A stretch of DNA of 64,000 nt from Arthrobacter gandavensis (GCF_015355785.1 NZ_JADKYW010000003.1:532028-596027), one strand, 5' to 3'. Positions 9,058 to 18,862 are shown, counted from the first letter of the stretch. Numbers and translations: made by a program. Notes: a model not told the origin generated them from the sequence alone.

Positions 9058-10470
9058 TCAGCCGGCGGACCCGTGCATGCGCTGCGCTGCGGCACGGTAA
9101 CGCTCCAGCACCAGGGGCGCCGCCGGGGCAGAAACCGTCAATGAGTCCTGGGTTTTCCACTCCGGCCAGGCTCCGGAAAGCACTGCGGCAGCCTGGCGGG
9201 CAGCGCCGTCGGCCACGTACTCCCCCGGCTCCGGAACGTCCACGGGCATGCCCAGCACGGAGGACAGCGTCTGCTGCATGGCCACCGAGCGCGCCCCTCC
9301 GCCCACCAGGATGACGCGCCGCGCCTCGATCCCCAGACCGGTCACGGCGCGGAAGGCGTCCGCCAGCGAGCACGCCACGCCTTCGAAGGCCGCGCGGGCC
9401 AGGTTGGCTGGCGTGTAGTTGGCCAGCGTCATGCCGTGCAGGCTGGCCTGCGCCTCGGGCAGGTTGGGCGTGCGCTCCCCTTCGAAGTAGGGAACCAGGG
9501 ACAGTCCTCCGGCGCCGGGCTCGGCGGTCAGGGCCAGTTCGGTGAGGGTCGGAAGGTCGACGCCGAGCACACCTGCCGTGGCATCCAGGACCCGGGAGGC
9601 ATTCAGCGTCGCGGCCAGCGGAAGGAAGTTGCCGGTGGCATCCGCGAACCCTGCCACCAGTCCGGTGACATCCGCCGTGGGGTCCTCGGTCACCGCGAAG
9701 ACGGTCCCGGAGGTTCCCACGGACACCACAACATCGCCCACAACGGCGCCGACGCCGAGTGCTGCACCGGCGTTGTCACCGGTTCCGGGCCCGATGACGG
9801 TCCCCGTGGCAGTCTGCAGCCCGGGCTCCAGCGGACCAAGGACCACGGGCAGCGCGGGAACGTGCCCGAGCGTCGCGTCCAGGACCTCCGGCAGGTACTG
9901 GCCGGTCGCCGGAGACCAGTAGCCGGTGCCGGAAGCGTCTGAGCGGTCCGTGCGCAGGGCCGCCAGGCCTCCGCTGCCCGGCCCGTGTCCGGCCAGCCGC
10001 CAGGAGAGCCAGTCATGCGGCAGGCACACCGCGGCGGTCCTAGCGGCATTCTCGGGTTCGTTGTCCGCCAGCCATTTCAGCTTCGCGGCCGTAATGGAGG
10101 CAACCGGAACGGTGCCGGTGGTCTGCGCCCAGTAGGCCGCGCCGTCGGGCCCGGCGTCTTCAATCATGTGCCGGGCCGCGGCGGCGGACCGTGTGTCATT
10201 CCACAGCAGCGCATCGCGCACCACTGCCCCGTCTGCGTCCAGGCAGACCATGCCGTGCTGCTGGCCGGACACCGCTACGGCGGCGACGTCATCCAGGCCG
10301 CCGGCGGCCGCGGCAGCCTCCAGCAGCGCCCGCCACCAGGTTTCCGGATCCACCTCGGTCCCGGGCGCGTGCCGGGCTGTTCCCTGGCGGTGCAGGGCCC
10401 CGGTTTCGGCGTCGCGGATAACGACCTTGCAGGACTGCGTGGAGCTGTCCACTCCTGCGACAAGCGGCAT
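9058..10470 (-). CDS. xylB: Xylulokinase
   Basis: FGGY-family sugar kinase of 470 residues that phosphorylates D-xylulose to xylulose 5-phosphate, linking xylose to the pentose phosphate pathway. The start MPLVAGVDSSTQSCK is chosen because it gives the typical N-terminal nucleotide-binding motif and has AAGGTC upstream; the frame is open further but the extension is not kinase-like. The substrate/catalytic motif around GTGDNAGAALG and the C-terminal ATP-binding segment VILVGGGARS are visible. It follows xylA after 76 bases. Confidence 0.93.
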   Translation of the reverse strand: MPLVAGVDSSTQSCKVVIRDAETGALHRQGTARHAPGTEVDPETWWRALLEAAAAAGGLDDVAAVAVSGQQHGMVCLDADGAVVRDALLWNDTRSAAAARHMIEDAGPDGAAYWAQTTGTVPVASITAAKLKWLADNEPENAARTAAVCLPHDWLSWRLAGHGPGSGGLAALRTDRSDASGTGYWSPATGQYLPEVLDATLGHVPALPVVLGPLEPGLQTATGTVIGPGTGDNAGAALGVGAVVGDVVVSVGTSGTVFAVTEDPTADVTGLVAGFADATGNFLPLAATLNASRVLDATAGVLGVDLPTLTELALTAEPGAGGLSLVPYFEGERTPNLPEAQASLHGMTLANYTPANLARAAFEGVACSLADAFRAVTGLGIEARRVILVGGGARSVAMQQTLSSVLGMPVDVPEPGEYVADGAARQAAAVLSGAWPEWKTQDSLTVSAPAAPLVLERYRAAAQRMHGSAG

Positions 10471-10546
10471 ATCGGACCTTTCAACAGGCGGAGCGGGCTT
10501 CAGTGCCCGGCCCTTGGATGCTAGCAAACCGCTCTGCAGCGCCAGG

Positions 10547-11734
10547 TCAGCGCGCGCCGAGCAGGTGCTCCAGGGCAAGCTGGTTCAGCCGGATAAAGCC
10601 GAAGGAGCGCTGGGCGGCAGCATCGGCGTCGAACTCCTCGAACGCGGCGGTGTCCGCGAGCAGGTCCGCGGTGCTCTCCCCCGCTGCCAGCGTGGGTTCG
10701 GCCAGTTCGCCGACGCCGGACGCCGCCAGGGCTTCCTGGACTTCCGGATCGGCGCGGAAAGCCTGGGCGCGTTCCTTCAGCAGCAGGTACATGGACATGT
10801 TCGCCGCGGCCGACTCCCACACGCCGTCGTACCCGTCGGTCCGGGAGGGCTTGTAGTCGAAGTGCCGCGGGCCGTCGTAGACCGGCCCGCCGTTCGGGAA
10901 GCCGTTCTCCAGCAGGTCCACCGTGAAGAAGGCGCTGGTCAGGTCACCGTGCCCGAAGACGAGGTCCTGGTCATACTTGATGGATTTCTGGCCGTTGAGG
11001 TCGATGTGGAAGAGCTTGCCGGCCCAGAGTGCCTGCGCGATGCCGTGCGTGTAGTTCAGCCCGGCCATCTGCTCGTGCCCGGTTTCCGGGTTCAGCCCCA
11101 CGATGTCATGGTGTTCCAGCTGGGCGATGAATCCCAGAGCGTGGCCGACGGTGGGCAACAGGATGTCCCCGCGCGGTTCGTTGGGCTTGGGCTCGAGCGC
11201 GAGCCGCAGGTCATAGCCCTGCTCCTTGATGTACCCGGCCGCGGTGTCCACGCCTTCGCGCATGCGGTCCAGCGCCGCGGAGATGTCCTTGGAGCCGTCA
11301 TACTCCGCGCCTTCGCGCCCGCCCCACATCACGAACGTCTTCGCACCAAGGTCTGCGGCCAGGTCCAGGTTGCGCAGCACCTTGCGGAGGGCGAAGCGCC
11401 GCACCGAGCGGTCATTGGAGGAGAACCCGCCGTCCTTGAACACCGGGTGGCTGAACAGGTTGGTGGTGACCATGGGAACCTGCAGTCCGGTGTCCGCCAG
11501 CGCGGCCCGGAAGCGCTTGAGGATGAGGTCCCGCTCCTGCTTGGAAGAGCCGAAGGGAACCAGGTCGTCGTCGTGGAAGGTGACGCCGTAGGCGCCCAGG
11601 TCCGCCAGCTTATGAAGGGCTTCGACTGGGTCCAGGTCTGCCCGGGTCGCGGTGCCGAACGGGTCATTGCCCGTCCATCCCACGGTCCAGAGTCCAAAGG
11701 TGAAGCGGTCGGCAGGTGTTGGCGTCTTTGTCAT
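10547..11734 (-). CDS. xylA: Xylose isomerase
   Basis: Converts D-xylose to D-xylulose in the cytoplasm. Its 395 residues fit the short actinobacterial type. Active-site and metal motifs are all present: [10 protein letters not shown] near the N-terminus with the catalytic histidine, [18 protein letters not shown] with the metal glutamate, [13 protein letters not shown], and FHIDLNGQ. It is the first gene of the minus-strand xyl operon and divergent from the ROK regulator, with putative operators between. Confidence 0.96.
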   Translation of the reverse strand: MTKTPTPADRFTFGLWTVGWTGNDPFGTATRADLDPVEALHKLADLGAYGVTFHDDDLVPFGSSKQERDLILKRFRAALADTGLQVPMVTTNLFSHPVFKDGGFSSNDRSVRRFALRKVLRNLDLAADLGAKTFVMWGGREGAEYDGSKDISAALDRMREGVDTAAGYIKEQGYDLRLALEPKPNEPRGDILLPTVGHALGFIAQLEHHDIVGLNPETGHEQMAGLNYTHGIAQALWAGKLFHIDLNGQKSIKYDQDLVFGHGDLTSAFFTVDLLENGFPNGGPVYDGPRHFDYKPSRTDGYDGVWESAAANMSMYLLLKERAQAFRADPEVQEALAASGVGELAEPTLAAGESTADLLADTAAFEEFDADAAAQRSFGFIRLNQLALEHLLGAR

Positions 11735-11766
11735 GGTGCTCTGCTCCAGAATGTGGGTCCACTGAA

Positions 11767-11850
11767 TTAGTTGTGGTCAACAACATATGCATGCCCCAAG
11801 CCGCTGTCAATGGGTTCCCGGCACACCTTTCCTAACGCAACGTGCTGTTG
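11767..11850. promoter_or_regulatory. xylA/ROK-regulator divergent control region with putative operators
   Basis: The 174 bases between xylA and the regulator gene hold two short inverted repeats: GTTGTGGTCAAC within TTAGTTGTGGTCAACAACAT (11767-11786), 33 bases from the xylA start, and CAACGTGCTGTTG (11838-11850). Both share the GTTG/CAAC arms. ROK-type xylose repressors commonly bind such repeats in the divergent promoter, so these are likely their operators; binding is inferred. Confidence 0.55.
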
Positions 11851-11908
11851 AAAATGGTGTTCCGTGCAACAATCAAGCGTCCAGTTCTCTCCGTAAAGGA
11901 CCCAGCGC

Positions 11909-13117
11909 ATGCCGAGCAAACCGGCCACCGACAGCATCCGCGTGCAGAACCTGTCCCGGGTGCTGACCCTGCTGCACCGACGCAGAGCGCTCTCCCGGGC
12001 AGAGCTGACCCGGCTCACCGGGTTCAACCGGTCAACCATTGGTGCACTTGCCGCCGAGCTGTCCCGTCTGGGGCTGGCTTATGAGACCGAGCCCGCCGCT
12101 GCCGGCCGGGCCGGGCGGCCCAGCCCCCTGGTCCACCCCAACGAACGAATCGCTGCGCTGGCCGTGCATCCCGACGTCGACGCCGTCACTGTGGGCCTGG
12201 TGGGCCTGGGCGGGAAGGTGCACCGCCGGGTCCGGTACGACGCCGGCACAGTGCCGGGAGTTCCGGAAACCCTGAGCATCACCCGGGCGGTGGTGGAAGG
12301 CATGGCCGCCGAACTGGCCACGATGGACCGGGTTGTGGGAGTGGGCGCCGCCGTTCCCGGACTGGTGGACAGCGCCGACGGATCGGTACGGCTGGCACCC
12401 CACCTGGGCTGGACGGATGAACCGCTCGCGCAGGCCCTGTCCTCGGCACTCGGGCTCCCCGCGTTCGCAGGAAACGACGCCACCCTTGGCACGCTCGCCG
12501 AGTCCGTCTTCGGTGCAGGCGTGGGACAGGACGATGTGGTGTATCTCAACGGCAGTGCCAGCGGAATCGGCGGCGGCGCCGTCGTCGGCGGTGTGCCGCT
12601 CGGCGGGCAGGCCGGATTTGCCGGGGAACTGGGCCACACGCTGGTCCGCTCGGACGGGCTGCCCTGCTTCTGCGGCCGCCGGGGCTGCCTTGAAACGGAA
12701 GTGAACCTGGGCGGGCTGCTGGCGCCGCTGGGACTCGAGCACGCGGACCTCGATGAACTTGAGGCCGCCATGTCCGGCCGCCGGACCGCGGAGTTCGACG
12801 CCGTTGCCGCCCGCCAGCTGGACCTGCTCGCCGAAGCGCTGGTCAACTTCGTGAACATCTTCAATCCGCGCACCATTCTCTTGGGCGGCTTCCTGGGCGT
12901 GCTGTTCTCCTTTGACCCGGAACGGCTGCAGGACGCCGTAGCTCAGGGCGCCATCGGAGGCCTGGGCCGGCAGGTGCAGATCAGCAGGGCGGCGCTCGGC
13001 GCGGACCTGCTGCTGGTCGGCGCGGCCGAACTGGCGTTCTCCGGGCTGCTGGCTGCGCCTGCGGCTGCGCCGGCCCCGGCTTCGGAGCCTGCGGCCCAGG
13101 CGGCCGCCCGGTCTTAG
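11909..13117 (+). CDS. ROK-family transcriptional regulator, probable xylose repressor
   Basis: 402 residues: an N-terminal winged helix-turn-helix (about 10-70, with LSRAELTRLTGFNRSTIGAL) followed by a ROK sugar-kinase-like domain. The glycine motif SGIGGGAVVGG and the zinc site CFCGRRGCLETE are intact. ROK repressors bind a sugar ligand and leave DNA; its position divergent from xylA makes D-xylose the probable inducer, so it is a functional XylR candidate. The alanine/proline-rich C-terminal tail is probably disordered. Confidence 0.88.
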   Translation: MPSKPATDSIRVQNLSRVLTLLHRRRALSRAELTRLTGFNRSTIGALAAELSRLGLAYETEPAAAGRAGRPSPLVHPNERIAALAVHPDVDAVTVGLVGLGGKVHRRVRYDAGTVPGVPETLSITRAVVEGMAAELATMDRVVGVGAAVPGLVDSADGSVRLAPHLGWTDEPLAQALSSALGLPAFAGNDATLGTLAESVFGAGVGQDDVVYLNGSASGIGGGAVVGGVPLGGQAGFAGELGHTLVRSDGLPCFCGRRGCLETEVNLGGLLAPLGLEHADLDELEAAMSGRRTAEFDAVAARQLDLLAEALVNFVNIFNPRTILLGGFLGVLFSFDPERLQDAVAQGAIGGLGRQVQISRAALGADLLLVGAAELAFSGLLAAPAAAPAPASEPAAQAAARS

Positions 13118-13181
13118 TTCCTCTGGCTCCCGGACTGACGGTTCGGCTGGGGCCAACCGCCCGGCGATTTGCCCGCCGCCG

Positions 13182-14300
13182 TCAAGATTCCCATCCGAAG
13201 TCGAAGCGTTCGGGCCGGAACGGCTCCAGCAGGGGATGCCGGCGGCCGGTAAGGATTTCATCCGCCACCAGCTCACCGGCGATCAGCCCCAGCGTGGCGC
13301 CGGAGTGCGTGAACACCGCCCAGCATCCCGGCAGCGCGCGCAGTTCGCCCAGCACGGGTTCACCGTCGCCGGGCACGGGCTTCAGCCCCGCATGCCAGGA
13401 CTTGATCCGCACCTCCGGGTTTCCTGCCAGCAGCCGTCCTGCCTCGGCAGCCACGTCCTCCAGGACATCTGCGGGAACGTCCCAGCTGCCGTCCTCCCGC
13501 CGGTGGACCAGGTCCAGGTACCAGGTGTGGTCCATGGCCAGCCGGCTTCCCGGGTGCGGACGGACGGAAAGCCGCGGCGTATTCAGTACGGCCCGGAGCC
13601 CGTGGTGCAGCGGCTCCGAGACCAGGAGCACGGCGGGATCGGAGGCGTCCGGCAGCACGATCCCGGCCCCGGCCAGCACGGCGGGGGTGCCCGCACCGCA
13701 GGCCACCACCACCGTTCCGGCTTCGTACTCGTCGCCGTCCGTGGTCCGCACCCCGGATGCCCTGCCGTCCTCCCCAGCGACGACGGAACACAGCCCCGCA
13801 TCCTCGACCAGCGTGCCGCCGCGCGCGGTGAACTCTTCAGCCAGCAGCCGCATCAGCTGCGGCAGCGCCACCCAGCCTTCGCCGGGGTTGAAGAGTACCC
13901 GGTGCGGAAGGACACCCGGATCGATTCCGGGCACCCGGGCCGCGGCGTCGCCGCGCTCCAGCATCCGGGCTTCATAACCGTCCCGGGTCTGCCGGTTGTG
14001 GCGCTCAATGACCTCGAACGGGTCATCATCCCAGTACAGGCCGCCGTCGAACGCCAGCCAGTCCGCCCCGGGACGGCGTGCCAGCAGCGAGCGGTAGCGG
14101 TCGATTCCGGCCATCCGCAGCCGGAAGTACTGCTCCCCGTACGCCCCGCCGGCATTCAGCCAGGACAGTGAACGCTCGGAGGCCCCGCCGCTCGCTTTCG
14201 CCTCGGTCAGCAGCAGCACCTCCGCCCTGCCGCGCAGCAGCTCCACCGCGGTGGACAGGCCCAGGACGCCGCCGCCGAGTATGGCGGTCCGATCAGTCAC
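13182..14300 (-). CDS. FAD-dependent oxidoreductase, D-amino-acid oxidase family
   Basis: 372-residue flavoprotein with the N-terminal dinucleotide motif AILGGGVLGLSTAVELL and a late GATLGLIAGELVADE segment, typical of the DAO/glycine-oxidase fold. It starts with GTG overlapping the stop of the alcohol dehydrogenase by four bases, so the two are co-translated. The substrate is likely an amine or amino acid but cannot be read from the sequence. Confidence 0.85.
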   Translation of the reverse strand: MTDRTAILGGGVLGLSTAVELLRGRAEVLLLTEAKASGGASERSLSWLNAGGAYGEQYFRLRMAGIDRYRSLLARRPGADWLAFDGGLYWDDDPFEVIERHNRQTRDGYEARMLERGDAAARVPGIDPGVLPHRVLFNPGEGWVALPQLMRLLAEEFTARGGTLVEDAGLCSVVAGEDGRASGVRTTDGDEYEAGTVVVACGAGTPAVLAGAGIVLPDASDPAVLLVSEPLHHGLRAVLNTPRLSVRPHPGSRLAMDHTWYLDLVHRREDGSWDVPADVLEDVAAEAGRLLAGNPEVRIKSWHAGLKPVPGDGEPVLGELRALPGCWAVFTHSGATLGLIAGELVADEILTGRRHPLLEPFRPERFDFGWES

Positions 14301-15367
14301 GGGTTGGGCACCAGGACCGCCCGGCCGGTGAGTTTTCCGGCGTCGAGGTCATGCAGTGCCTGCACCGCGTCAAGCAGGTCATAGGAGGTGGTGTGCAGGG
14401 CGATCTCCCCCTGTGAGCTCAGCGTCATCAGTTCCACCAGGTCCTGGTAGGTGCCCACCAGGTTTCCCACCACGCTGATTTCCCGGGAGATCAGGTCAAT
14501 GGTGGGCAGCGCCAGAGTGCCGCCGTAGCCGATGGCGTAATAGCTGCCGCGGTTGCGGACCATAGCCGGTCCGGTGATTTCGGTGCCGTGCTCACCCACG
14601 AAATCGAAGACCACGTGCGCGCCCCCGCAGGTGATATCCAGGACCGCCAGCACGACGGCGTCTGCCGGGGGTCCGCCGACGGCGCGGGCCGCCGGATGCA
14701 GGTCGTTGGGATTCACGGTTGCGTCGGCACCAAGTTCCTTGGCCAGTGCCAGGGCTGCGTCCGAGGTGTCCACCACGGTGATGTGCGCTCCAGTCAGTGC
14801 CTTCAGGGACTGCACGCCAATGTGCCCCAGCCCGCCGGCACCGATCACCACGGCTTCGGAACCGGGCGGCAGCAGCGGCACGGCCTTGCGCGCCGCGTGG
14901 TAGGCGGTCAGGCCGGCGTCGGCCAGGGCCGCCACGTCCGCCGGCGCTACGGAGGAGTCCAGCTTGACCACCGCCCTGGCGCTGGTCTTGAGCAGCTCCG
15001 CCATGCCGCCGTCGGCGTTCAGGCCGGGAAAGCTTGAGGCCTCGCAATGCGAATCTTCCCCGGCCCGGCACGCGGCGCAGAACCCGCAGGTGACCACGGG
15101 GTGCATAATCACCGTGTCCCCGGGCTGGACACTGGTCACCGCTGAACCGGTTTCCAGCACCCAGCCGGCGTTCTCGTGCCCCAGGATATAGGGCAGTTCC
15201 GGCCGCTGGATCGCATCCCACTGTCCCTCCAGGACGTGCAGGTCCGTCCGGCAGACTCCGGCCGCGCCCACTTTCACCAGCACATCCCACGGGCCGGTGA
15301 TTTCCGGCTCCGGCACATCGTCGATGGAGGCGTCTTCCCCGTAGCGGTGCACTCGTACAGCTTTCAT
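14297..15367 (-). CDS. Zinc-dependent alcohol dehydrogenase
   Basis: Medium-chain NAD(P)-dependent dehydrogenase, 356 residues. The start MKAVRVHRYG has a good ribosome binding site (AAAGGAG); an upstream in-frame extension to 15415 is unlikely. Catalytic zinc ligands GVCRTDLH and GHENAGW, the four structural-zinc cysteines in CGFCAACRAGEDSHC, and the nucleotide motif GAGGLGHIG are all present. It is the first gene of a two-gene operon with the flavin oxidoreductase. Substrate alcohol unknown. Confidence 0.9.
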   Translation of the reverse strand: MKAVRVHRYGEDASIDDVPEPEITGPWDVLVKVGAAGVCRTDLHVLEGQWDAIQRPELPYILGHENAGWVLETGSAVTSVQPGDTVIMHPVVTCGFCAACRAGEDSHCEASSFPGLNADGGMAELLKTSARAVVKLDSSVAPADVAALADAGLTAYHAARKAVPLLPPGSEAVVIGAGGLGHIGVQSLKALTGAHITVVDTSDAALALAKELGADATVNPNDLHPAARAVGGPPADAVVLAVLDITCGGAHVVFDFVGEHGTEITGPAMVRNRGSYYAIGYGGTLALPTIDLISREISVVGNLVGTYQDLVELMTLSSQGEIALHTTSYDLLDAVQALHDLDAGKLTGRAVLVPNP

Positions 15368-15390
15368 GCCTGCTCCTTTGCCATGAACTA

Positions 15391-15422
15391 TGTCTGCAAT
15401 GGATTGTGTCTGCAATGGACTG
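15391..15422. repeat. Tandem 16-bp direct repeat upstream of the alcohol dehydrogenase
   Basis: TGTCTGCAATGGATTG is followed immediately by TGTCTGCAATGGACTG (15 of 16 identical). The core CAATGGATTG is itself palindromic. It lies 24-55 bases upstream of the dehydrogenase start, where a promoter or operator is expected. Confidence 0.55.
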
Positions 15423-15472
15423 TGGCCGGAATCGTATCCCGCGGCTCAGCGCCGCCAACAGTCCTGAACCGC

Positions 15473-16747
15473 TCAGGCCGCCTGCGCACCGCCGTCGTCC
15501 TCCGCCAGCATGTGCGGCGCGGTGGTGACCACCAGCCAGGCGGGCAGCACGGCAAGGCACAGCATTGCGGTCACGGCCGCGTCCCCGGAGATAACGACGC
15601 CGATGAACAGTGCCAGCCACCCGTCGCGGGCAATGGCAAGTACCAGTCCCAGCACTGCGGCCGACACCGCGACGTCCGCGCGGATATCCGGCAGGAGGGC
15701 CGCTGCGGCCAGCCCGAACGCCACGCCCACAAACACGGACGGGAAGATCCGGCCGCCGCGGAACCCCGCGGAGGCGGCAACTACCAGCGCCGCCAGCTTC
15801 ACGACGGCCAGGACGGCCAGCGTGGCGAGGGATTCGCTGGGGTCGTGCAGCAGTTCCTCGGATTCTTCGGCGCCCTTGAACAGCGTGAGCGGTCCGCCAA
15901 GGACACCCAGCAGGCCCAGCAGCGCTCCGCCGAGGGTGGTGAACAGGACGGGGTTGCGCAGCCTGTGGAACATCCGGTGCGCCGAGCGGAACGCGAACAC
16001 CCCGGCCAGGCCAAACCCCGCCGCAAGCGGGGCGATGACCATGGCGGCCAGCACGTCCCAGCCTCCGGGGTTACCGGCGGCTTCCGGAATACCGGCCGGC
16101 AGCATTGTCCCGCCCAGCATGGTCATGGCGGCCGCGCCGGCCCCGGCGGAGACCAGCGGCAGGAACAGCTTGTCGAACAGCGCTCCGGGGCCCGTCATTG
16201 CCCCGGCCATGCCGGTAAAGAGCAGGGCCGCGGCCACCGGAGTGCCGAACAGCGCCCCCACCGTACCGGCCACCGTGAGGCCAACCACCAGCCGTGCCGG
16301 TATCCGGCTGAAGAACCGGGCCAGCAGGGCGGTAAGCACGGCGGTGTTGATGGCGATGACCGGGTTCTCCGGGCCCAGGCTCACCCCGCCGGCCAGGCCG
16401 AGGACGGCCACGGCGGCCAGCGAGGGAACCACTTTCAGCGGCAGGGCGGAGCCGCCCAGTTCCGCGGCTGCGGAGTCGGGTCCGGCATGGCCCGGGAGGT
16501 ACCGCACCATCAGGCCCACCGCCAGTCCGGTGCCGGTCAGCATCCCGAAGATCCACCAGCCGCCGTCCGGATCAATGCCCGCAGCGTGCGGCAGGACGTC
16601 CCAGAGCACGTCCTGGAGCAGCCGGCTCAGCTCATCCAGGCCGTAGAGGCTCACGGCCGAGACGGCGCCGATGAGGACCGCCGGGACCGAGAGTACGGCC
16701 AGCGTCCGGATGCGGTTTTGTCCCAGGCCTGGTTGGGGTTCGGTCAT
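15473..16747 (-). CDS. ClC-family chloride channel/antiporter-like protein
   Basis: 424 residues with about ten hydrophobic segments. ClC selectivity-filter signatures are recognisable in modified form: SLGPENPVIAI in place of the usual GREGP loop and FRGGRIFPSVFVG for the GxFxP loop. The changed first signature makes ion selectivity uncertain. A strong ribosome binding site (GGAGGTGA) precedes the ATG. It is probably a single-gene unit. Confidence 0.85.
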   Translation of the reverse strand: MTEPQPGLGQNRIRTLAVLSVPAVLIGAVSAVSLYGLDELSRLLQDVLWDVLPHAAGIDPDGGWWIFGMLTGTGLAVGLMVRYLPGHAGPDSAAAELGGSALPLKVVPSLAAVAVLGLAGGVSLGPENPVIAINTAVLTALLARFFSRIPARLVVGLTVAGTVGALFGTPVAAALLFTGMAGAMTGPGALFDKLFLPLVSAGAGAAAMTMLGGTMLPAGIPEAAGNPGGWDVLAAMVIAPLAAGFGLAGVFAFRSAHRMFHRLRNPVLFTTLGGALLGLLGVLGGPLTLFKGAEESEELLHDPSESLATLAVLAVVKLAALVVAASAGFRGGRIFPSVFVGVAFGLAAAALLPDIRADVAVSAAVLGLVLAIARDGWLALFIGVVISGDAAVTAMLCLAVLPAWLVVTTAPHMLAEDDGGAQAA

Positions 16748-16852
16748 CGCTCACCTCCTGGGCCGGCGGGAGCCTGCGCACTGCTAAGCCCAGCGTACGG
16801 CGCAGCAAAGATGTCCGGACAGGGAGTGCGGAACTTCAGGTGCTCAAAACGC

Positions 16853-16890
16853 AGGACGACGGCGGCACCGCAAAGCGCCGCCGTCGTCCT
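16853..16890 (-). terminator. Rho-independent terminator after the FAD monooxygenase
   Basis: A perfect 13-base inverted repeat (AGGACGACGGCGG and its complement) with a 12-base loop, 14 bases past the monooxygenase stop; on the minus strand it is followed by a short T-rich stretch (GCGTTTTG). Confidence 0.75.
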
Positions 16891-16903
16891 CTGTTGACGT
16901 GTA

Positions 16904-18802
16904 CTAGTGCTGCACCTGGCGCGCCGGGAGCAGCGGGGCGAAGAACTCGGCCAGCTCTGCCGTGGCCGTCAGCGGCAGCACGTTGGCGACGTACTGGTCC
17001 GGGCGGACCACCACCACGACGCCGGAGCGGTCCAGGCCGCGCGCCTCGAAGATGTCTTCCTCCGGGTTGGCGCCGTAGACCTTGTTCAGGTCGGTCAGGC
17101 GGAACGGGCCAACCTGCGGTTTGAAGACGGAGGGCACGGCGTTGATGTCGATGCCGGTGTGGTCCTGCTGGTAGATGACTTTCACGTCGAACCAGGCGTC
17201 GGCGTCGCCTCCGGCCGGCTGGGCTGCGAGCGGGGATTCAGGTGCGTTCTGCAGCCACTCGGCCAGTTCGGTCACACCCGACTGCGCGCCGGCGGGGGCT
17301 GCGTCTGCGAAGACGTAGATGCGCCACCGCCCGTCGGCCTTGGCCTGGTGGCCCAGCTGCAGCGGGTTGGTATCGCTGACACGCAGCACCGGTGCGGACT
17401 TGAAGCGCTTGCCGATGGTAAAGCCGGCGGCCAGGTCCTGGTGCCTGGCCTCGCCGATCAGCATGGACGGCGTGTATTCGGTCATGAAGCCGGCCGGGAA
17501 CTCGGCGGTGCGGACGTAGAAGTCCTCCAGGTCCGAGGGGTTCTCGAACTCCTCCGGCTTCTTGGCCATGAGGGTGGACCATTCCTTGTCGAAGTCGATC
17601 AGGTTCTTGGCCACCACCTGGCGCTCCGCGGAGTACGTGGTGAGCAGGGATTCCGGGGCGCGGCCGTCCAGCACGTGGCCGAGCTTCCAGGCGATGTTGA
17701 AGCCGTCCTGCATTGAAACGTTCATGCCCTGTCCCGCCTTGGCGCTGTGGGTGTGGCAGGCGTCGCCGGTGATGAAGACGCGCGGGGTGCGGGTGCCCAC
17801 TTCCTCCGGCTTGACGTCGTCAAACCGGTCGGTGAGCCGGTGGCCTACCTCGTACACGCTGTGCCAGGCCACGTTGCGCACGTCCAGGGTGTAGGGGTGC
17901 AGGATGGCGTTGGCCTTGGCGATGATCTCCTCGATGCTGGTCTTGCGGACGGCGCCGTTGTCCCCTTCGGGGACCTCGCCCAGGTCCACGTACATGCGGA
18001 AAAGGTGTCCGCCTTCGCGCGGGATGTGCAGGATCGAGCCGCCGTTGGAGGACTGGATGGCGCACTTGGTGCGGATGTCCGGGAAGTCTGTGGAGGCCAG
18101 GACGTCCATGACGCCCCAGGCGTGGTTGGCGGCGTCGCCGGCCAGGGTGGAGCCAATCGCCTGGCGGACCTTGCTGCGGGCGCCGTCGCAGCCCACCACG
18201 TACTTGGCCTTGACCGTGCGCTCGGTGCCCTCGTCATCGCCGGCAGTGCGGCGCAGGGTAACGGTGACCGGGTACTCGGCGGCGTCGTCGACCTCCAGGT
18301 CCACGAACTCGTAGCCGTAGTCCGGCTTCATGCGCGCCGGGGAGTTGGCCATGTACCGGGAGAAGTAATCCAGGACGCGGGCCTGGTTGACGATCAGGTG
18401 CGGGAATTCGCTGATCCCGGCCGGGTCATCCAGCGCGCGGCCGGAGCGCACGATGTTTTCCGGGTTCTCCGGGTCCGGGCGCCAGAAGCACATCTCGGTG
18501 ATCCGGTATGCCTCGGCGGTGATTTCCTCCGCGAAGCCGAAGGCCTGGAAGGTTTCCACGCTGCGGGCCTGGATGCCGTCGGCCTGGCCGATGACCAGGC
18601 GGCCCGGGCGGCGCTCCACGATGCGGGTGGTGATGTTGGGGAACTGGGACAGCTGTGCCGCAGCAAGCATCCCGGCCGGGCCGGAGCCCACGATCAGGAC
18701 GTCGACTTCCCCGGGGAGCTCTTCGGGGCGGTCAATGCCGACGCCGGCTGCCGGCTCGATGCGGGGATCTCCGGAAACGTAGCCGTGGTGGTGGAACTGC
18801 AC
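16904..18802 (-). CDS. FAD-binding aromatic-ring monooxygenase (phenol/3-hydroxybenzoate hydroxylase type)
   Basis: 632-residue flavoprotein hydroxylase that adds oxygen to a phenolic substrate with NAD(P)H. Length and layout match phenol 2-monooxygenase and 3-hydroxybenzoate 4-monooxygenase: N-terminal FAD motif VGSGPAGMLAA near residue 40, the second FAD motif GDACHTHSAKAGQGMN around residue 350, and a C-terminal thioredoxin-like domain (about 460-630). The GTG start has GAGGA upstream. It stands alone with its own terminator and is divergent from an EamA exporter; the exact substrate is not determined. Confidence 0.88.
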   Translation of the reverse strand: MQFHHHGYVSGDPRIEPAAGVGIDRPEELPGEVDVLIVGSGPAGMLAAAQLSQFPNITTRIVERRPGRLVIGQADGIQARSVETFQAFGFAEEITAEAYRITEMCFWRPDPENPENIVRSGRALDDPAGISEFPHLIVNQARVLDYFSRYMANSPARMKPDYGYEFVDLEVDDAAEYPVTVTLRRTAGDDEGTERTVKAKYVVGCDGARSKVRQAIGSTLAGDAANHAWGVMDVLASTDFPDIRTKCAIQSSNGGSILHIPREGGHLFRMYVDLGEVPEGDNGAVRKTSIEEIIAKANAILHPYTLDVRNVAWHSVYEVGHRLTDRFDDVKPEEVGTRTPRVFITGDACHTHSAKAGQGMNVSMQDGFNIAWKLGHVLDGRAPESLLTTYSAERQVVAKNLIDFDKEWSTLMAKKPEEFENPSDLEDFYVRTAEFPAGFMTEYTPSMLIGEARHQDLAAGFTIGKRFKSAPVLRVSDTNPLQLGHQAKADGRWRIYVFADAAPAGAQSGVTELAEWLQNAPESPLAAQPAGGDADAWFDVKVIYQQDHTGIDINAVPSVFKPQVGPFRLTDLNKVYGANPEEDIFEARGLDRSGVVVVVRPDQYVANVLPLTATAELAEFFAPLLPARQVQH

Positions 18803-18831
18803 AGTGTCCTCACTTCTCTGGTTCTTCGTGT

Positions 18832-18862
18832 TCGATATTTGAACAACTAGTTCAATATTCGA
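18832..18862. promoter_or_regulatory. Operator-like palindrome at the monooxygenase promoter
   Basis: A perfect TTGAAC-AACTA-GTTCAA core (18839-18855) sits inside a longer near-palindrome running from TCGATAT to ATATTCGA. It is 30-60 bases upstream of the monooxygenase GTG, a usual position for a repressor or activator site. No regulator gene for it is in this window. Confidence 0.6.
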
